64,000 nt of DNA from Candidatus Latescibacterota bacterium (GTDB lineage Bacteria > Latescibacterota > UBA2968 > UBA8231): assembly GCA_022827835.1 (NCBI GenBank), contig JAJEIO010000041.1:1-64000 (forward strand), written 5' to 3'. Under the pieces are notes generated by a model, which saw only the letters and a program-made list of their open reading frames with translations, ran no database searches and was not told the DNA's origin. The position numbers and the translations under genes were made by a program. Position 1 is the first letter of the stretch, and every line of letters starts with the position of its first letter. Below, one piece after another: positions 34,738 through 43,891 of this stretch.

Positions 34738-34850
34738 GCCTCGTCAAGGCGACGGCGGTGGGCGTATATGCCGATCATTTCTATCACTTTGAGCCGCAAG
34801 GCCAACTTGTGTAGATCGACTTTGCCCACCTGACGCTCTGCGCGTTTCAC
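34701..34850 (-). CDS. Possible 49-residue small protein
   Basis: A GTG at 34850 overlaps the TGA of the large upstream gene as GTGA, the same coupling seen elsewhere in this window. The frame encodes 49 basic, helical residues (KVDLHKLALRLKVIEMIG, RRRLDEAYLRWYRL). It fills the gap to pgsA and overlaps its 3' end, tail to tail, by 37 bases. No homologue is known to me, and a chance frame cannot be excluded. Confidence 0.35.
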   Translation of the reverse strand: MKRAERQVGKVDLHKLALRLKVIEMIGIYAHRRRLDEAYLRWYRLIQPN

Positions 34851-37800
34851 AGCCCGAACCCAAAGTAATAGCGCCACTTGTCGATTAGGGGGTCGTCCTC
34901 GCCGCTGGAAACCCGCTCGCGATTGAGTGGATGCGCTACTTGGAAATAGGCGAACATCGGGATGCGGTAGAAAGTAAAAAGCTGTAGCCGCAACTCGCCG
35001 CCTACGTCGGTCAGAAATTTGTCGGTGTTGGGCAAAGACCGCCATCGCTCACCGGACCAGAAGTCGATGTCCTCAAAGCGCGAGAAATTGCCCACCACCC
35101 CGGCTTCGGCAAATAGCTCGGCGTAGAGCTTGGAAAAGTTGAAGTTGATAAAGCGACTGCTGATGCGCTTCAAGAGAGGAAACTCATAGCCGACGCGGGC
35201 GTAGAGCAATTTGGTTCCCCAGTCGGTGAAATAAGGGTAGCCGCTGAGGAAGTTGCGCCCGCCGATATAGTAGCGCAGCGGCCAGTAGTATCGGCCCTCC
35301 AAAAACCCGCCGCCTTCGATAAAGCGGGGCTTGAGACGGACGTTCTTATACGCGCCAATTAGCTCAATGTTGAGCGAATTGTCGAACGGCAACCTGATCC
35401 GCTCGTTGTACGCGGCTATGTATTCATTGACCCGCATGCGGCGCTCGACGCCGACAAACTGATCGCGGGGAACTCCATCGGTAGGTATTTGCTCGGTCAG
35501 CGAATCAGCTACCGTCGGCATCAAATAGCGATAGACTAAAGCCATGGCGCGACCCGATGGACTGATCAAGCGATCGGCCGTGGGGTTGATTTTCCGGTAG
35601 CGCCAAGCCATGCTCAACATATGCGTGCGAAAAAAGCTGAGGTCTTCGTAGAATCCCAGCGGATCCTCGTTGTTCACCAACAAGGTATCTTGTGCCAAAA
35701 GCGACGGATCTAAGGAGGCTGATATATCGACGCCGTCTTGCACCAAATAGATCTGGTTCTGGCTGCGGAAGCGGCGCAAGGTCCAGCCTTCGGCGTAGTC
35801 GCGCCATATGTAGAGGGCGTTCAACTCGGTTCGCCGAGTCAGCGGCACATCGACGCCCACGGCCAGTTGCCCCAAAGATGTCTTGAACAGATCTGAGCGG
35901 CTCGTGCCCTGATAGACGTATTGACGGACGTCCGGGATTAGCAGACTGGTGACCGAATCGACCGGCACCGGATAGAGATCGGTCGCCTCGATCTCAAGCG
36001 TATCAATCTGGCTACCCTTGATCAAGTTGTCGATCTCGCGCCGCCGGCCCGCTATGTAAAACGAGGGGTTGAAGGTCCGGTTGTTGCCCACTTGTGGCCG
36101 GAGCCGGCGCTCGTAGAAGAAGCCGACATCCGTATTGAGATCTGTGGCACTTCGCATGTTCTTGCCGGCAATGCCCCAAGCTGTCAGCTCCTGGCCGCCG
36201 AACATGTCGCCAGTGGAAAACTGCAAGCCACCACTGACTTGGTTGAGGCCAAAAGTGTTGCCGACATACGTGGGGCCGACCTGTAGAATCGGGATGTAGC
36301 GCAAGACGTTGCGCCCCCTGTACGTTGCGATCTGGAACTGATCGGCGAGCTTGGGGCCGTCGAAGATGGAGCGATAGTCGCGCATCACCACCGGCTCGAA
36401 GTGCGCATCGCGCTCAAATTCGCCCATCTCAAAGCTATAGAGGCTATAGTCGTTGGAGTGGTAGCCACTGTACACCACGCGCTCGTCGGCGGCTACGGTT
36501 GGCACAAAAGCCCCGCCAATGACGTTGGTTAGCTGTTCGACTTCGCGGTTTTCCAAGCGGTAGCGATAGATGTTGAAAATGCCGCTCTGGTCCGACGAAA
36601 ACACAAAACCCGAACCATCGGGCAGCCAGTGCGGATCGCGCTCGTCGGCCGGCGAGGCAACGACCGCGCGGAACCCCGACGAGTCGGGATGGGCGAAGGC
36701 AACGGTATCGGGAAAGACGTCGATGGTCTCCTCCTCGTCTTCTTCGCCTTCTTCGTCGTCTTCGCTCTTCTTTTTGTTTTTCGCCTTCTCAAAGGTCTTT
36801 GGCCGCGGCGGGCTAGCGGCGCGAATCATCGCAATGTCGCGGTCCTCGCCGCGGAATAAGCTGAAGAGCAGCCACTCGCCGTCGGGCGAGAAGCGCGGTC
36901 CCATGTATTGAGTGGCGTCGTTGTTGTTCGTCAGATAGACCAAGTCTGTGCCATCGCGATCTATGAGGCCGAGGTTGTTGGTCCCGTCCTCATTGTGCAC
37001 AAAGGCGATGCGCTGGCCATCGGGGGAAAACGAGGGGTCTTTGGCGCGCAGCCTAGCGCTGATGCGGCGCTCCTTGTCCTCGGCCAGATTGTAGATATAT
37101 AGATCATTAAAACCGCCCTTGTTTCGGACGAAGACGATCTCCTCCCCGTCGGGAGACCAGCTAATCCGCGTATCTATCCAGTTTTTGAGCTCGGTCTTTT
37201 TTCGCGTCTCAAAATCGTAGATTTTGAGTACCGTGAGCGCATAATCCTGCTTCTCGCTGGTCAGGTACGCCAGTTTTTTGCCGTCCGGCGACAGTGCAGG
37301 ATGGTATTCCAGCACGCCCTCGTTGACCTCGTCCAGCGGCTCGCCCTGAAAGAAACCCTGCGCGCGGATCTCGGATTCGAGGCGGCCGTAATTCTCGGCC
37401 AAGAAGGCGACCCAATTCGCGTAAAACTGATCGGCGGAAACGCCCAACACCCGGCGAATGGCCGGATCGAAGCTCATCGAGCCGATCTGATGCGTCAGTT
37501 CATCGACCTTCTCGGCACCGTACTGCTCGTGGATGTACACCATCATCGCGTAGCCTTGATTGTACACGAACTCGCCGTAAAACTTGCCCATGCGGTCCCA
37601 GACCGTCCCCATTTCCTCCCACGAAAGCAGATCGTCTTCGAGCACCGCCATCCGCAGCAACATGTCGCGGTGCGAATCCCAAGTATCGTAGCCGAATTTT
37701 TGCGCTCCGTACTGGGCGATGCCCTCGGTCCAGCCGCGCGGAGTATTGAGATGGTATAGCGGGAATTGAAACGTAATGTCTGGATTGGAGTCGAAGCGCG

Positions 37801-38221
37801 AGACCGACAGCAGCGCGAACTGGAAGGGCCATTTCTTGCGCGCCTTGTTGAGCGTAATGATGTGCGTCAACTCGTGCGTGACCACGTTTTTGATCCAATC
37901 GTGACTGCCGCGCAGTTCAAAGTCGAGGCTAGTGGCCCAAATGGCCATGGTATTGCTGTAGTAGTTGGCCCAGCCATTGCCCAGCACATCGGAGTTGTCG
38001 AGGACTATGACGTGGATGGTGCGGAAGTCGTCGTAGTAATCGTAGGCCGCCGCGAGGGTGGGAAAGACCTCCTCGCAGGTTTCGGCTACGCGACGCGCGG
38101 TACCCTCGGCTCCAAGCGTGTAATGGACCCGGAAGTGATCGGTGACAATGGTTTTTATCTGGGCCTGGGCCGCTCCGGCGAGGAACAGCGCGGCAATGGA
38201 AGAAAAAATCGCTCGGCGCAA
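34847..38221 (-). CDS. Three-part exoprotein: metallopeptidase, TolB-like propeller, outer-membrane barrel
   Basis: 1124 residues from a TTG at 38221, preferred over TTG 38239 because AAGGGA is 7-8 bases upstream; a signal peptide ending AGAAQA follows. Residues about 25-290 resemble the peptidase MA-like gluzincins, with H116-E-L-T-H120 (VVTHELTH) and E166 in GWTEGIAQYG. Residues about 300-630 contain WD40/TolB-type propeller blades (HPALSPDGKKLAYLT, RISWSPDGEEIVFV, DPSFSPDGQRIAFV, GPRFSPDGEWLLFS, PHWLPDGSGFVFS), interrupted by a Lys/Asp/Glu linker (KKKSEDDEEGEEDEEE). The last 450 or so residues are strand-rich and end YFGFGL, like a surface-antigen barrel. It is probably an outer-membrane-anchored protease or protein-binding receptor. 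Confidence 0.8.
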   Translation of the reverse strand: MRRAIFSSIAALFLAGAAQAQIKTIVTDHFRVHYTLGAEGTARRVAETCEEVFPTLAAAYDYYDDFRTIHVIVLDNSDVLGNGWANYYSNTMAIWATSLDFELRGSHDWIKNVVTHELTHIITLNKARKKWPFQFALLSVSRFDSNPDITFQFPLYHLNTPRGWTEGIAQYGAQKFGYDTWDSHRDMLLRMAVLEDDLLSWEEMGTVWDRMGKFYGEFVYNQGYAMMVYIHEQYGAEKVDELTHQIGSMSFDPAIRRVLGVSADQFYANWVAFLAENYGRLESEIRAQGFFQGEPLDEVNEGVLEYHPALSPDGKKLAYLTSEKQDYALTVLKIYDFETRKKTELKNWIDTRISWSPDGEEIVFVRNKGGFNDLYIYNLAEDKERRISARLRAKDPSFSPDGQRIAFVHNEDGTNNLGLIDRDGTDLVYLTNNNDATQYMGPRFSPDGEWLLFSLFRGEDRDIAMIRAASPPRPKTFEKAKNKKKSEDDEEGEEDEEETIDVFPDTVAFAHPDSSGFRAVVASPADERDPHWLPDGSGFVFSSDQSGIFNIYRYRLENREVEQLTNVIGGAFVPTVAADERVVYSGYHSNDYSLYSFEMGEFERDAHFEPVVMRDYRSIFDGPKLADQFQIATYRGRNVLRYIPILQVGPTYVGNTFGLNQVSGGLQFSTGDMFGGQELTAWGIAGKNMRSATDLNTDVGFFYERRLRPQVGNNRTFNPSFYIAGRRREIDNLIKGSQIDTLEIEATDLYPVPVDSVTSLLIPDVRQYVYQGTSRSDLFKTSLGQLAVGVDVPLTRRTELNALYIWRDYAEGWTLRRFRSQNQIYLVQDGVDISASLDPSLLAQDTLLVNNEDPLGFYEDLSFFRTHMLSMAWRYRKINPTADRLISPSGRAMALVYRYLMPTVADSLTEQIPTDGVPRDQFVGVERRMRVNEYIAAYNERIRLPFDNSLNIELIGAYKNVRLKPRFIEGGGFLEGRYYWPLRYYIGGRNFLSGYPYFTDWGTKLLYARVGYEFPLLKRISSRFINFNFSKLYAELFAEAGVVGNFSRFEDIDFWSGERWRSLPNTDKFLTDVGGELRLQLFTFYRIPMFAYFQVAHPLNRERVSSGEDDPLIDKWRYYFGFGL

Positions 38222-38364
38222 CGTGTATCCCTTTCGCAAAGAGGCGACCAGCAGTCAATTGCCAGTCGCTCTACAATTTGTTAGGAAAATACTGGAGGCT
38301 ATGCCCCCCGTCAAACAGCGCGGGGCCGCTTTCACGCGGCTTCGCCGTTAATTATTATACCTCC

Positions 38365-39036
38365 ATGCACTACACCATTCATCGTACCGACGACCTCGAC
38401 CTGCCCGACGCCGATTGGGAGCGTCCCCAATGGCAGGCGGCCGAGACCTTAGAGATTACCCACTTTTCTTGGGAAGATTCCGGCCACCGTCCCCGCACTC
38501 AGGCGCGCGTGCTCTACGACGAGCGAGCACTATCCATTATCTTCCACGTCGAGGACCGCTACGTCCGCGCCGTGGCCGAGCGCTTCCAAGATTCAGTCTG
38601 CACCGATTCTTGCGTCGAATTCTTCGTCGCACCCCTACCCGATTCGCAGGCTTACTTCAATTTCGAGGTCAACTGCGGCGGCACCATGCTCTTGCACCGC
38701 TGCCCGTCAGCCGCAGAGCGCGCCCAAGGCCGAGAGACTGAAAACGTCAGCGACGCCGACGGTGCCACCATCCACATCGCCACAACCCTCCCCCGGATCG
38801 TCGAGCCAGAACTCACCACCCCCACGACTTGGGCGGTCGAGTACCGCGTCCCCTTCGCCCTCTTCGCCCAGTACTTCGGTGCCCAGACGCCAGTACCTGG
38901 CACCCAGTGGAAGGGCAACTTCTACAAGTGCGGCGACCGCACCTCCCACCCCCACTGGGGTTCGTGGGCACCCGTGGGTACACCCAATCCCAGCTTTCAC
39001 CAGCCGGACTTTTATCAGCCGCTCGTATTTGCCTAG
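38365..39036 (+). CDS. CBM9-like carbohydrate-binding protein
   Basis: 223 residues from ATG 38365 without a recognisable ribosome site. The protein matches family 9-like carbohydrate-binding modules: DADWERPQWQAAETLEI, ARVLYDERALSIIFHVEDRYVRA, DSCVEFFVAPLPDSQAYFNFEVN, TTWAVEYRVPFALF and GNFYKCGDRTSHPHWGSW. There is no signal peptide, so it may act in the cytoplasm or be exported by another route. It is convergent with the 39110 gene. Confidence 0.75.
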   Translation: MHYTIHRTDDLDLPDADWERPQWQAAETLEITHFSWEDSGHRPRTQARVLYDERALSIIFHVEDRYVRAVAERFQDSVCTDSCVEFFVAPLPDSQAYFNFEVNCGGTMLLHRCPSAAERAQGRETENVSDADGATIHIATTLPRIVEPELTTPTTWAVEYRVPFALFAQYFGAQTPVPGTQWKGNFYKCGDRTSHPHWGSWAPVGTPNPSFHQPDFYQPLVFA

Positions 39037-39109
39037 TGCTCGCCTTTGTGTCGGCGACATCGGGACTGACGAACTAAAGATCAGGCTCTTGGGCCGTGGT
39101 ATCGCTGTC

Positions 39110-40933
39110 TCAGTCAAAAAGAGGGGAACTGTAGGAGGGCGCACGGACAAAGCGTCTCAGCCCAAGGTGCAAGCGAGCCTGAGCCGCCGGTCCCAAATGC
39201 ACTTGGAGATACTGATCCTCTACCTCAATGGCCTTATCTTGGCCGTTTTCGTTCTCTAGCTGAGCCTTAGTGAATTGATGCTCGCCAAAGGAACCGGCCT
39301 GCAACAAAACATCGCGGCCTTCCACCGGGTCCGTATTCACCAGCGTCAGGCTAACCCCGTCGGCGCTGACCCGATCAACTAGAGCCGCGACGTACTCAGG
39401 CAGACCGGGGCGACGGCGCTGCGGATCGAAATAGTGCACATGGGTCTGGAGCATCCCGCCGTTGTAGATCGCCGAAGGCGTGCCCAAGGCCATCTGGATC
39501 AGGGCTTCGGGCAGCACGGGATTGAGCCGCTGGAAGTGGTAGCACTCGCGCGTTTCAGGATCGCTGTCGTCGTTCTCCAAGCGATTCAGACTGTGGCAGA
39601 TGCTGGAGTAGGTCGAGTCGATCACCTGATCGACGTAGCCTAAGTTTTTGCCTTCGGTAAAGGCGAACCAAGCTGTCGGCGGGCAGATGCCGGCTTTGGC
39701 TGCTCCCCAGTCGGGGGGCAGACCGGCAAAAGCGGCGCGGTCGGGAAAGGCTGCATCGAGGCGAGCCAAATCCCGTTCGCTCTGGCTCAAGTAGTATAAA
39801 TGAATGTACAAGTAGGGGTCGGGCGGTCGAAAATCAAACCAGCCCTGGTCGCCATGGCGGGCTGGCACCTTGACGCGACCGTCCTCCTCGCGCCGCAGTT
39901 CCCACAGCATGTCGAGCTGCGAGCGGGCCAAGTCCAAATGGGAATCATCGCCAGTCATCAGCAGGGCGCAACTGCCGGCCACTAGGGCCGGCTCGACGAT
40001 ATTGCGCGCTCCGTGCGGCCAGCGCCAGCCGTAGTACCCACCCCACCACTTGCCGTCCATCAACTCGCCAATGGTTCCCTCGGGTCCAATATTGTCGGGC
40101 ATGATGCCGCCGTTGGCCGCGCAGCGCTCCTCCCACGCCTGTAAATAATCGAGCACCCAGGTTTTGTATTGGTCGTCGCCGGTGTAGAGATAGGCGTTGG
40201 TGATCAAGCCGGCGATACTCAGATTGAGAGGCACATCGCAGCGGGTCATGCGCTGATTGATCAAGTCGAGGACCTGGGCGAATACTTCGTCGTCTGTCCA
40301 ATCGACCTTGAAAAGCGGGTCGGAGCTGTCGGCACCTGGAATGTCCTCAAAGGGTGCCAGATAGTCGGCTAGGATGGGTCGGTGGTAATCCCAATCGACT
40401 TGAGTAGTGACAAAGCGCGGGCCTTTGCTCCCGTTGAGTGGCGAGCGGATCATTTTGCGCTGAGCGTCCCAATTGGGTGCCAGCGGATCGGCACCGGTGT
40501 ACATGGCGGCGTAGCGCAGGGCACGGGTGCGGTTGATGAGATGGGCGGGATCGGCCAGCGCCAAATAGTAGATGTAGGTATAACTCTCAGAGTGATGGAA
40601 CCAGTCGAAACCAGTGACGAACTCGCGCTCGACCGTGCCGTAGTTGGCGTACTGCCAGGTGATGGCGTCCCACTCTTTGCAGGCGATCTGATAGATGTGC
40701 TCGCCGCCGCCCAGCAGGTAAAACAGGGGGAAGGATAGGAAGGCCTCGTAGCCATTGTCCGTACCGTCCATGCTGGTCCACTCCGTGCGCTGGATCAGGG
40801 TGCCGTCTGGACGGGTGCTGTGTTCGACAAAGGGGTGGGCGGCGCGGTCCATCAAGGCGATCAAGTCGCGTTGGCGCACGGCCCAATGAGGCGGGTTTTT
40901 GCGGGTCTTAGCGGCAATAGATACGTAGGCCAT
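39110..40933 (-). CDS. Large unrecognised protein, possibly alpha/alpha-barrel
   Basis: 607 residues starting after AGGAGGAACCCCAA, with no signal peptide. I recognise no named family. Aromatic and acidic motifs (TRPDGTLIQRTEWTSMDGTDNGYEAFLSF, WWGGYYGWRWPHGARNIVEPAL, RHGDQGWFDFRPPDPYLYIHLYYLSQ) separated by helices, with a C-terminal all-beta part, recall alpha/alpha-toroid glycoside hydrolases or lyases. That is a structural guess. It follows a dioxygenase and an amidohydrolase in one minus-strand operon, suggesting breakdown of a saccharide or related compound. Confidence 0.65.
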   Translation of the reverse strand: MAYVSIAAKTRKNPPHWAVRQRDLIALMDRAAHPFVEHSTRPDGTLIQRTEWTSMDGTDNGYEAFLSFPLFYLLGGGEHIYQIACKEWDAITWQYANYGTVEREFVTGFDWFHHSESYTYIYYLALADPAHLINRTRALRYAAMYTGADPLAPNWDAQRKMIRSPLNGSKGPRFVTTQVDWDYHRPILADYLAPFEDIPGADSSDPLFKVDWTDDEVFAQVLDLINQRMTRCDVPLNLSIAGLITNAYLYTGDDQYKTWVLDYLQAWEERCAANGGIMPDNIGPEGTIGELMDGKWWGGYYGWRWPHGARNIVEPALVAGSCALLMTGDDSHLDLARSQLDMLWELRREEDGRVKVPARHGDQGWFDFRPPDPYLYIHLYYLSQSERDLARLDAAFPDRAAFAGLPPDWGAAKAGICPPTAWFAFTEGKNLGYVDQVIDSTYSSICHSLNRLENDDSDPETRECYHFQRLNPVLPEALIQMALGTPSAIYNGGMLQTHVHYFDPQRRRPGLPEYVAALVDRVSADGVSLTLVNTDPVEGRDVLLQAGSFGEHQFTKAQLENENGQDKAIEVEDQYLQVHLGPAAQARLHLGLRRFVRAPSYSSPLFD

Positions 40934-40965
40934 TTGGGGTTCCTCCTAAGTGTACAAGCATTGAG

Positions 40966-41697
40966 TTATTCAGGTCGCAGATCCGTATACCGCTCCCCCA
41001 GTGGCCCTCCTTCCCCGCGCACTAGAAACACCGGAATCGGATGTTGGTCCATGTCCACCCAAGCCGTATCTGTGCTGCAGTAGCGAATCGTATAACCAGC
41101 GCGGCGGCGTCCACTTTCATTGGCCTCGCTGCCGTGCAGAATATAGGAATCGTGAATGGACAGACTACCGGCCTTCATCTCCATCATCACGGCTTGGTCC
41201 TCCATCTCGGGGGCGACCTGAACCTTCTTTCTCAGCATCTCAGTCTCCTCCGCAGGCACGGTTTCCATCTCTTGATAGTCCCGGTGTGAACCGGGTATGA
41301 TGCACATGGCGGCGTTTTCAGCGTCCGCGTCGTCGAGTGCCAGCCACACTGTGGCCACATCGGTGCCGTGGACACTGGGCCAGTAGTTGTTGTCTTGGTG
41401 CCAACCCACGCTGGTTCCATCGCCCGGCAGCTTGATGAACATGCTCGAATAGACCAGGATCAGGTTGGGACCCAAGACGGCTTCCACCGCATCGAGTAGG
41501 TACGGATAGCGGCAGACCTCCAGCCAGAACACTTCCTTGGTGTGCGGCTCGCCGTAGTATTGATCCCGGTCGAGAAAACCCGCGCGCACGCCCACGTCCA
41601 GCGAATACTGCATGGCGTCGACTTCGTCTGGCCCGAAAACATCGGGAAAAAAGCAATAGCCTTCTGAGTCAAATTGCTCGACGTCGGTATTCAGCAC
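40966..41697 (-). CDS. Phytanoyl-CoA dioxygenase (PhyH) family protein, second
   Basis: 243 residues from a GTG behind AAAGGGA. The Fe(II) triad is visible: H100-x-D102 (GWHQDNNYW) and H188 (YILHGSEANES), with Arg residues (R198/R199) for 2-oxoglutarate. It lies 27 bases after the amidohydrolase and 32 bases before the 607-residue unknown. It differs from the copy at 1867, so a different substrate is expected. Confidence 0.85.
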   Translation of the reverse strand: MLNTDVEQFDSEGYCFFPDVFGPDEVDAMQYSLDVGVRAGFLDRDQYYGEPHTKEVFWLEVCRYPYLLDAVEAVLGPNLILVYSSMFIKLPGDGTSVGWHQDNNYWPSVHGTDVATVWLALDDADAENAAMCIIPGSHRDYQEMETVPAEETEMLRKKVQVAPEMEDQAVMMEMKAGSLSIHDSYILHGSEANESGRRRAGYTIRYCSTDTAWVDMDQHPIPVFLVRGEGGPLGERYTDLRPE

Positions 41698-41724
41698 GAT
41701 AAGTCCCTTTCAATTAGGCGTCAC

Positions 41725-42546
41725 TCAAATCCCGTAAACCCGGGCGGCGTTCTCCCCCAGCACTTTGGCCCGACCCCTCTCGTCCAGGTCCGTGGCAAAA
41801 GTACGGATTATTTCCAAACTCTGCCGGTACGTGACATGGCGGCTGACCGGCGGCCAGTCCGAGCCCCACAGCAGGCGGTCGGCGCCCAAACCCTTGAGCA
41901 GACGGCTGAAAAATCCCAGCGCTTGGGGGCAGCGAAAATCCCAAGGAGTCTCCGCCGCCGCATAGAAGCCCGACGCTTTGATCGACAAATTGGGATAGGC
42001 CGCTGCCTGCAGCAGTCCCCCGTACGTCTCGTCTTGGGCATCGGGACCACCTAACGAGGGCAGGGCTAGGTGATTGGCGACAAAGCGGATCTCTGGATAC
42101 CTCCGGGCCAACTCCAGCAAGACTCCGTAATTGGCTGGCCCGATTTGCAGATTGCAGACTAAGCCAGTGTCTTTGTATGCCTGCCAGAGCGCGTCGCAAG
42201 CCTCTTCCAACATCCACTGCATTTTCTCATCGAGCTTGGGTGGGTAGTAACTAGTGCCCACGGCACCGAATTCCTCGCCCGCCCGCAAGACCCGCTCGGC
42301 AGCGTCTTGCTGATGCATGGGTACATCCGTCAATACAGCCAGCCGATCGGGGTGCTCTCGCCCCCACTGGGCGCACTCCTGATTGTTGCCCGGCGAGTAC
42401 TCCGCCACCACCGGCAGCACGACGGCTTTGTCGACATCGCATTCGTCCATGTGGTGGAGGAGCCGATCTACCCGCCCTAGATCTTCCCAAGGGGCCATAG
42501 GAGGAAAGTTGGAAAGCACGTGAACATGAGCGTCGATAACGGACAT
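41725..42546 (-). CDS. Amidohydrolase family 2 protein
   Basis: 273 residues; the ATG at 42546 has a perfect AAGGAGG site. It is a TIM-barrel metal hydrolase with H7-x-H9 (DAHVHVL), a His in FVANHLALPSLGG, and the Asp of LLWGSDWPPVSR. Family members act as lactonases or decarboxylases; 2-pyrone-4,6-dicarboxylate or sugar-lactone-type substrates are typical. It is first in the operon with the PhyH and unknown genes, so it may open a lactone produced in the same pathway (inference). Confidence 0.83.
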   Translation of the reverse strand: MSVIDAHVHVLSNFPPMAPWEDLGRVDRLLHHMDECDVDKAVVLPVVAEYSPGNNQECAQWGREHPDRLAVLTDVPMHQQDAAERVLRAGEEFGAVGTSYYPPKLDEKMQWMLEEACDALWQAYKDTGLVCNLQIGPANYGVLLELARRYPEIRFVANHLALPSLGGPDAQDETYGGLLQAAAYPNLSIKASGFYAAAETPWDFRCPQALGFFSRLLKGLGADRLLWGSDWPPVSRHVTYRQSLEIIRTFATDLDERGRAKVLGENAARVYGI

Positions 42547-42623
42547 TGACACCTCCTTACTCGTTTGATTTACCTACAGGAACTATGTACGCAATCACGC
42601 ACCGATGCAACGTCAGCGGTCGC

Positions 42624-42641
42624 AGCCCGTGCTGACGGGCT
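42624..42641. repeat. Perfect 7-bp inverted repeat in the divergent control region
   Basis: AGCCCGT and ACGGGCT around loop GCTG, in the 198-base gap between the amidohydrolase and the oxidoreductase-like gene. There is no T-run on either side, so an operator is likelier than a terminator. Confidence 0.35.
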
Positions 42642-42744
42642 ATCTATCCCGACATTTCATCTTGTTGGCTCAATACCGCGTCCGTATTCTTAGAATCACT
42701 TTGCCGCAACAGATCTCCCGCTCAAAAGAAAAAGGAGAAAGACC

Positions 42745-43725
42745 ATGTCGAATGTATCTCTCGTCAGAGTGGGCGTTCTAACCTGCGCCCGGTACGTGCA
42801 TATCTCAGGTATATGGGGTCCGATCATCGATCCCACCTGCCCGCGCCAATTCATGGGCTGCACGACGCGTATGACGGGCATGGTCATGACCCACGTCTGG
42901 GATATGGACAAAGAAGGCGTCAAGGACTTCTGCGATACCTACAAAGGGGTCGAAGCAGTGGAAAACTATTGGGATATGGTCGGCAAGGTGGACGGCGTCA
43001 TCCTCTCCGATTTTGATTCGACCCTGCATTTCAAAGAATTGGCCAGACCCTATTTGGAGGCCGGCGTCCCCATCTTCATCAACCGCCCCTTTGCCCTCAA
43101 CCTCCAAGACGCGCAGGAAATAATCGATTTGTCCAAAAAGCACGACACTCCCATCATGTCGGGTTCATCCTTCGGCTCGGCACCGGAAATTGAGCACATC
43201 AAACGCGAAGTGGCGGCCATTGAACCGATCAGGGGCTTTGCCGCGGCCAACTCCATGTCCGACTACGCCACCCACGGCATTCACGGCCTGTACATGATCT
43301 ACGCGTGTATCGGCGGCGGCGTTAAGAGCGTGGCCTACCAGACGCCCGACTGGCATGTCCCCAATGGTCACCTCACCTTTGAATACGAACCCAGAGGAGA
43401 AGGAGGGAAGACCTTTTACGGATCGCTGCAGGAAATATCGGGGACGTGGGGCTGGATCCGGGTGTTTGGAGAGCGCACCTTCGAGCAGTTCGTGCACAGC
43501 GGCATCCACTTTTGGGTTCCCCTGCTGCTAGAGATGCAGGAGATGTTCGAAACCCGAAAAATGCCCGAACCCTACGAGGCCATCTACGAGAAGGTGCAGA
43601 TGTTTCTCGCCGGCTTCAAATCACACGTGGAATGCGGCGGTGCCCCAGTGGGGCTGGACGAAATCGGCGACTGGACGGCTCCTCTGCTCAATCCCGATCC
43701 ATATCCCGACGGGTTTTTCAAATAG
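42745..43725 (+). CDS. Gfo/Idh/MocA-like protein lacking the EKP lysine
   Basis: 326 residues behind AAAGGAG. The order of elements follows the Gfo/Idh/MocA oxidoreductases: an N-terminal nucleotide fold, AGVPIFINRPFALNLQDAQEIIDL, a GIHGLYMIYACIGGGVKSV segment and a C-terminal sheet. Two signatures differ. The dinucleotide Gly-rich loop is replaced by GVLTCARYVHISG, and the family's EKP is N113-R114-P115, removing the catalytic Lys. It may bind a sugar or cofactor without being a dehydrogenase, or use another mechanism. It is divergent from the amidohydrolase operon. Confidence 0.7.
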   Translation: MSNVSLVRVGVLTCARYVHISGIWGPIIDPTCPRQFMGCTTRMTGMVMTHVWDMDKEGVKDFCDTYKGVEAVENYWDMVGKVDGVILSDFDSTLHFKELARPYLEAGVPIFINRPFALNLQDAQEIIDLSKKHDTPIMSGSSFGSAPEIEHIKREVAAIEPIRGFAAANSMSDYATHGIHGLYMIYACIGGGVKSVAYQTPDWHVPNGHLTFEYEPRGEGGKTFYGSLQEISGTWGWIRVFGERTFEQFVHSGIHFWVPLLLEMQEMFETRKMPEPYEAIYEKVQMFLAGFKSHVECGGAPVGLDEIGDWTAPLLNPDPYPDGFFK

Positions 43726-43744
43726 ACTGCAAGGCGCTCGGTTG

Positions 43745-43768
43745 CGGCACCACTTTTTGTGGTGGCCG
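43745..43768 (+). terminator. Hairpin after the Gfo/Idh/MocA-like gene
   Basis: CGGCACCAC, loop TTTTT, then GTGGTGGCCG forms a stem of about 9 bp with one bulge, 20 bases after the stop at 43725. Only a short GTTTC follows, so it may be a weak or Rho-assisted terminator separating this gene from the FG-GAP cluster. Confidence 0.5.
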
Positions 43769-43891
43769 TTTCATCCCTTGGGCTTTGCTATTTGTACGGT
43801 ATCCTTTATTGTCGGACGGCTCTGGTTCACCGACGGTTGCAAGGGTAGGCTGGCAGAGGACAATAATGACAATAACAAGGCAGATCGCTCT

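Noticed and set aside
38281..38352. Short frame with GGAGG just upstream of the CBM9-like gene, as a leader peptide
   Set aside because: The spacing between GGAGG and ATG is only 2 bases and the frame is 16 codons of low-complexity Arg-rich sequence.
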